Source: Bacteroidales bacterium
GTDB lineage: Bacteria; Bacteroidota; Bacteroidia; Bacteroidales; UBA932
Assembly (NCBI GenBank): GCA_015060455.1
Contig: SUYM01000005.1
Coordinates: 47,007 to 111,006 of the forward strand
DNA: 64,000 nt
Direction: 5' to 3'
Shown here: positions 61,435 to 64,000 of the stretch, in pieces
Layout of the letters: every line of letters starts with the position of its first letter
Position numbering within the stretch: position 1 is the first letter of the stretch
The notes under the pieces: generated by a model
Seen by the model: the letters and a program-made list of their open reading frames with translations, nothing else
Database searches by the model: none
Told to the model about the DNA's origin: nothing
Made by a program: the position numbers and the translations under genes

Positions 61435-62250
61435 CTATTTGCCGGCCGTCCTGTATTTTCCGGGTGTGGTCCCGGTCATTCTGGTGAATACGCGGGTAAA
61501 GTATTGCAGGGTCTTGAATCCGCACTCGGAGGCAATCGAGGGCATGCTCTTGTCGGTGGAGAGCAGCAGTCCGCGAGCCTTTTCTATTCTCTTGCGGTTG
61601 ACATGGTCCGAAAACCCTTCCTTGAAATGATTCTTGAAGAACATGCAGAAATATATCCTGTTCATATTTATATAGTCGGCCACTTCTTCAAGCGAAATCT
61701 TCCTGCACAGATTGCATGATATGTAGTTGTTGATTTTCTCAATCTTCTGTGCTGTGCTCATCTCTTCGCTCCGGTCAACAGTCATTATCGGATGGATGTC
61801 CCAAGGGTCTGAAATTTTTTCGAGCAGATCAAGAATCTTCTGCGGCCGGTCATGACCGGTGTTGATTAAAAGAGAGTCGAGAAGCAGACTTATCTTCATC
61901 CACTTCGGACCCTTGACATACATAGGGTCTTTAAGTTCCTTTATGTTCAGGATTACCCTTGAAAGATCCGGGAATGTCTGCGTCAGATCGTCCAGCCACC
62001 CCTCGTCAAACCTTGCGATGCGTGCAATGATATTTTCATTATATTCATCTCCTAAACTTGCCGAATCAAAGCGGTATCTTGCTGTCGGCGGCAGAATCAG
62101 CAGGTCTCCTGTGTTGAGGCTGAGGAGCCTGGACTCTATCATATACATTCCTCGCCCCTCTTTTATATATATGACAGTCCAGAATCTTGTTTTGCTTTGA
62201 TTTTCCGCTGTTTGCAGCAACAGACCCATACCTCCGACAATATATCCCAT
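61435..62250 (-). CDS. AraC-family transcriptional regulator
   Basis: A 271-residue protein starting at MGYIVGGMGLL; the longer open frame crosses its own -7 element (62277-62284) and is rejected. Residues about 10-130 are a cupin-like sensor (FWTVIYIKEGRGMYMIES and TGDLLILPP). Residues about 165-271 contain the two AraC helix-turn-helix motifs, ISLEEVADYINMNRIYFC and MPSIASECGFKTLQYFTR, ending TPGKYR. It is divergent from galM, so it may control that gene in response to sugar, but its operator is not identified. Confidence 0.88.
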   Translation of the reverse strand: MGYIVGGMGLLLQTAENQSKTRFWTVIYIKEGRGMYMIESRLLSLNTGDLLILPPTARYRFDSASLGDEYNENIIARIARFDEGWLDDLTQTFPDLSRVILNIKELKDPMYVKGPKWMKISLLLDSLLINTGHDRPQKILDLLEKISDPWDIHPIMTVDRSEEMSTAQKIEKINNYISCNLCRKISLEEVADYINMNRIYFCMFFKNHFKEGFSDHVNRKRIEKARGLLLSTDKSMPSIASECGFKTLQYFTRVFTRMTGTTPGKYRTAGK

Positions 62251-62276
62251 AATAACCAAGTTTGTTTTTACTCCCA

Positions 62277-62284
62277 CAAAGATA
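62277..62284 (-). promoter_or_regulatory. -7 element for the AraC-family gene
   Basis: TATCTTTG on the minus strand, 27 bases before the start at 62250. It decides the start choice. Confidence 0.6.
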
Positions 62285-62490
62285 ATATAAATTATAAATA
62301 ATATAGTATAAATTATAAAAATTTTCCACTTAATAGACCAATCAAGGTGCAAAGACCATGAATTTATCTTATATTAAGGGAGATAAACGACAATCGGAAT
62401 ACACTGTCCTTGCCTTGATTCTTGTTATGTTTGTCGGAAAAAGTGAATCAGTTTGGCTTGAGTGGTTGACATTTCAATACATCGTTCAGT

Positions 62491-62530
62491 ACCGTCACCC
62501 CTGCTGGGCCCTTCGGGACAGGGTGACGGT
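62491..62530. terminator. Hairpin upstream of the galM promoter
   Basis: ACCGTCACCC / GGGTGACGGT (10-base arms) with an inner CCC/GGG, followed by TTATTTTTTG. It lies just upstream of the galM -33 element; there is no plus-strand gene to terminate, so it may insulate the promoter or bind a regulator. Confidence 0.5.
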
Positions 62531-62537
62531 TATTTTT

Positions 62538-62567
62538 TGCGTTTCCGAGAATAAACTGTAAATTTGG
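62538..62567 (+). promoter_or_regulatory. galM promoter
   Basis: TTG (62538-62540) and TAAATTTG (62560-62567), 19 bases apart, ending 13 bases before the ATG. Confidence 0.65.
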
Positions 62568-62580
62568 AAGATAAAAACAA

Positions 62581-63636
62581 ATGGATATGGAACTCACAAA
62601 AGAACTTTGGGGCAAGACCCCATGCGGAAAGGAAATCTGCCTTTATACCTTGAAAAATGCCTCAGGTGCATACGTTCAACTTTCAAGCGTAGGCGCGGGA
62701 GTGGTGTCTGTGGTTGTGCCGGACAAGGACGGTGCGCTGGCTGACGTATGTCTCGGCTATCCGGAGCCTATGAGTTATTTCGCTGACGGACCGTGTGCAG
62801 GAAAGGTACCGGGAAGATATGCCAACCGTATCGCCCTCGGAAAGTTCTCTCTTGACGGAGTGGAATACGCCTTGCCTGTCAACAACGGCCCGAACCATCT
62901 TCACGGAGGTCCTGACGGCTTCCAGAACAGGGTCTGGGAGTCGCGAGAGCATGAGGGCGGCGTGGAGTTCCTTTACTATTCGGAGGATGGCGAGATGGGT
63001 TATCCGGGAGCATTGAAGGCGGTTGCACGCTATGAATGGACGGAGGAGAACGAACTTCGTCTGACCCTGACTGCCGAGTGTGATGCCCCGACAGAGGTCA
63101 ACCTTACCAACCATGCCTATTTCAATTTGAACGGTGAGGGCTCCGGTTCCGTCCTGGGTCACGAACTCCGTCTTAATGCTTCGGAATATCTTCCTACATC
63201 TGACTCTCTTATCCCTCTTGGCGAGAGCGAGCCGGTAGCGGGCACACCTATGGACTTTGTTACCGCGAAGGCTCTCGGAGCGGAGATCAAGGCTGATTTT
63301 CCTGCGCTTGTATATGGAAAGGGCTACGACAACTGCTGGGTGATCGACGGCTATGAGCCGGGACAGATCCAGGAGGCGGCAGAACTCTATTCTCCGGAAA
63401 GCGGCCGTGTCCTTTCGGTCTATACCACCCAGCCGGGCGTTCAGGTCTATACCGGAAACTGGCTTGCAGGCAGCCCTGTGGCAAAATGCGGCCGCTCATA
63501 CAACGACTACGACGGAGTTGCCATCGAATGTCAGAACTTCCCGGATGCACCGAACAAGGCCGACTATCCTTCCCCAGTCCTCCGCCCGGGCGAGGTCTAT
63601 GAGCAGGCCATTATCTTTGCCTTTGGAGTGAAATAA
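62581..63636 (+). CDS. galM: Aldose 1-epimerase (galactose mutarotase)
   Basis: A 351-residue enzyme that interconverts α and β forms of galactose and other aldoses, feeding the Leloir pathway. It has the segment GPCAGKVPGRYANRI near 71-85 and the catalytic histidines in NNGPNHLHGG near 101-110 and NLTNHAYFNL near 174-183, and the acid/base Glu in VAIECQNFPD near 317-326. No signal peptide, so cytoplasmic. An AUG two codons later is an alternative start. galK lies 50 kb away in this window. Confidence 0.95.
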   Translation: MDMELTKELWGKTPCGKEICLYTLKNASGAYVQLSSVGAGVVSVVVPDKDGALADVCLGYPEPMSYFADGPCAGKVPGRYANRIALGKFSLDGVEYALPVNNGPNHLHGGPDGFQNRVWESREHEGGVEFLYYSEDGEMGYPGALKAVARYEWTEENELRLTLTAECDAPTEVNLTNHAYFNLNGEGSGSVLGHELRLNASEYLPTSDSLIPLGESEPVAGTPMDFVTAKALGAEIKADFPALVYGKGYDNCWVIDGYEPGQIQEAAELYSPESGRVLSVYTTQPGVQVYTGNWLAGSPVAKCGRSYNDYDGVAIECQNFPDAPNKADYPSPVLRPGEVYEQAIIFAFGVK

Positions 63637-63814
63637 TCAAGTCATAATTGGTCTGATTGCTAAAACAAGAGAGTATTATAGAGAGAAGAATACTCCGGTG
63701 GCAGTTACAGATGAAGATTTTGAGATTATTAAAAAATATGCTGAGGCTACCGCCAAGCCAGCCCCGGAGCAAGAGAAGGTTGAGTTAGGCAACGGTGCAG
63801 GAAAACTTACCTGA
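63632..63814 (+). pseudogene. C-terminal remnant of an unrecognised gene
   Basis: A 60-codon open frame without a usable start codon begins right after the galM stop and reads IIGLIAKTREYYREKNTPVA, ending ELGNGAGKLT at TGA 63812-63814. Its composition is that of a real cytoplasmic protein tail (many Lys/Glu, a long helix). It may be the end of a membrane transporter that has lost its body by deletion, or a real short gene with a non-standard start. The last codons lie in a 70-base dispersed repeat. Confidence 0.45.
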
Positions 63815-63874
63815 TTACAATCTATGATCTCATCCGGGATTTGGGTACGTATTTCCGGATGAATATGGGAAATT
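63805..63874. repeat. 70-bp dispersed repeat, copy B (inverted)
   Basis: Reverse complement of 46511-46580 with 3 differences in 70. It begins within the last codons of the remnant at 63632-63814. Confidence 0.9.
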
Positions 63875-63930
63875 GATGTGCGCCCCTTTTGTTGGACGGT
63901 TTAACTTTTATTTATTTTCGGCTCGTGGCA

Positions 63931-63977
63931 CAGAGCAAGCGGAGCAGCCCTTGGGCTGAGCTGCGGAGCTTGCTCTG
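63931..63977. repeat. Hairpin at the window end
   Basis: CAGAGCAAGC / GCTTGCTCTG arms with an inner AGCCC/GGGCT. The remaining bases to 64000 show no gene. Confidence 0.6.
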
Positions 63978-64000
63978 AGCGGCTGGCTGGCGTATTTGCC

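Noticed and set aside
62358..62561. 67-codon frame between the AraC gene and galM
   Set aside because: It overlaps the hairpin and the galM promoter, and its sequence is not protein-like.
1..64000. tRNA, rRNA, tmRNA, RNase P RNA, SRP RNA, CRISPR array
   Set aside because: I looked for the conserved core words of each and saw none; a covariance search would be needed to exclude divergent forms.

Overview
The window looks like a chromosomal segment of a gut-type member of the order Bacteroidales. Promoters carry the Bacteroidota -7 element TAnnTTTG, and several also have a TTG about 19 to 20 bases upstream. Shine-Dalgarno sequences are mostly absent. The gene content is typical of the order: DUF3868 and DUF3575 surface-assembly proteins, a FISUMP-domain lipoprotein, PEGA and TPR envelope proteins, an HTH regulator with TPRs and a membrane segment, and a quinol:fumarate reductase of the Bacteroidetes type. 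I cannot name the genus.

Layout. 1-5.7 kb (minus strand): the start of a lipoprotein, DUF3868/DUF3575 proteins, two thioredoxin-fold lipoproteins and a Na/Pi cotransporter. 5.8-13.5 kb: a large outer-membrane protein with an HExxH motif, a CpXC protein, galK, a secreted endonuclease/exonuclease-fold protein and ychF. 13.5-23.5 kb is an accessory region. It holds hipBA, a broken outer-membrane gene, a membrane-anchored TPR regulator, gene remnants, a four-gene lipoprotein/metalloprotease operon and an AAA_14/DUF4143 ATPase, and it is studded with four copies of one hairpin and two copies of a 74-bp repeat. 23.5-28 kb is a five-gene envelope operon (CsgG-like protein, DUF6175-like protein, an unknown protein and two LPP20-type proteins), preceded by a long structured leader or small RNA. 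28.3-37 kb holds a PpiD-type chaperone, lptC, a TPR protein, a FadL-like outer-membrane protein and mfd. 37.3-49.7 kb holds ruvB, frdAB, hflX, tonB, ybeY, mnmG, ruvA, sufS, sufE and sufT. 49.7-56.4 kb holds folK, a PEGA/β-barrel protein, the two-domain FISUMP lipoprotein and glyS. 56.5-63.6 kb holds a degenerate ThiL homologue, dnaE, an AraC regulator and galM.

The strongest unusual signal is in the FISUMP lipoprotein (52.4-54.6 kb). Its two tandem domains are nearly identical for long stretches. They diverge sharply in a 165-base block at the end of each domain, where almost every change is at codon position 1 or 2 and the third base (C or T) is frozen. This is the footprint of adenine-directed mutagenesis by a diversity-generating retroelement (DGR). 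No reverse transcriptase or template repeat is visible in the window, so the retroelement would have to act from elsewhere.

Two perfect copies and one near-perfect copy of the palindrome TGTTCCACGTGGAACA (parS-like) lie within 3 kb at 45.6-48.5 kb, one of them inside an extra segment of MnmG. Together with the gene-strand switch at the mfd/ruvB intergenic region, they suggest the window is close to the replication origin.

Short dispersed repeats of the type (T)GTCATTCTGAnCGAAGnnGAAGAATCT fill many intergenic gaps and in at least two places have become the last codons of a gene. No tRNA, rRNA, CRISPR array or complete insertion sequence was found.
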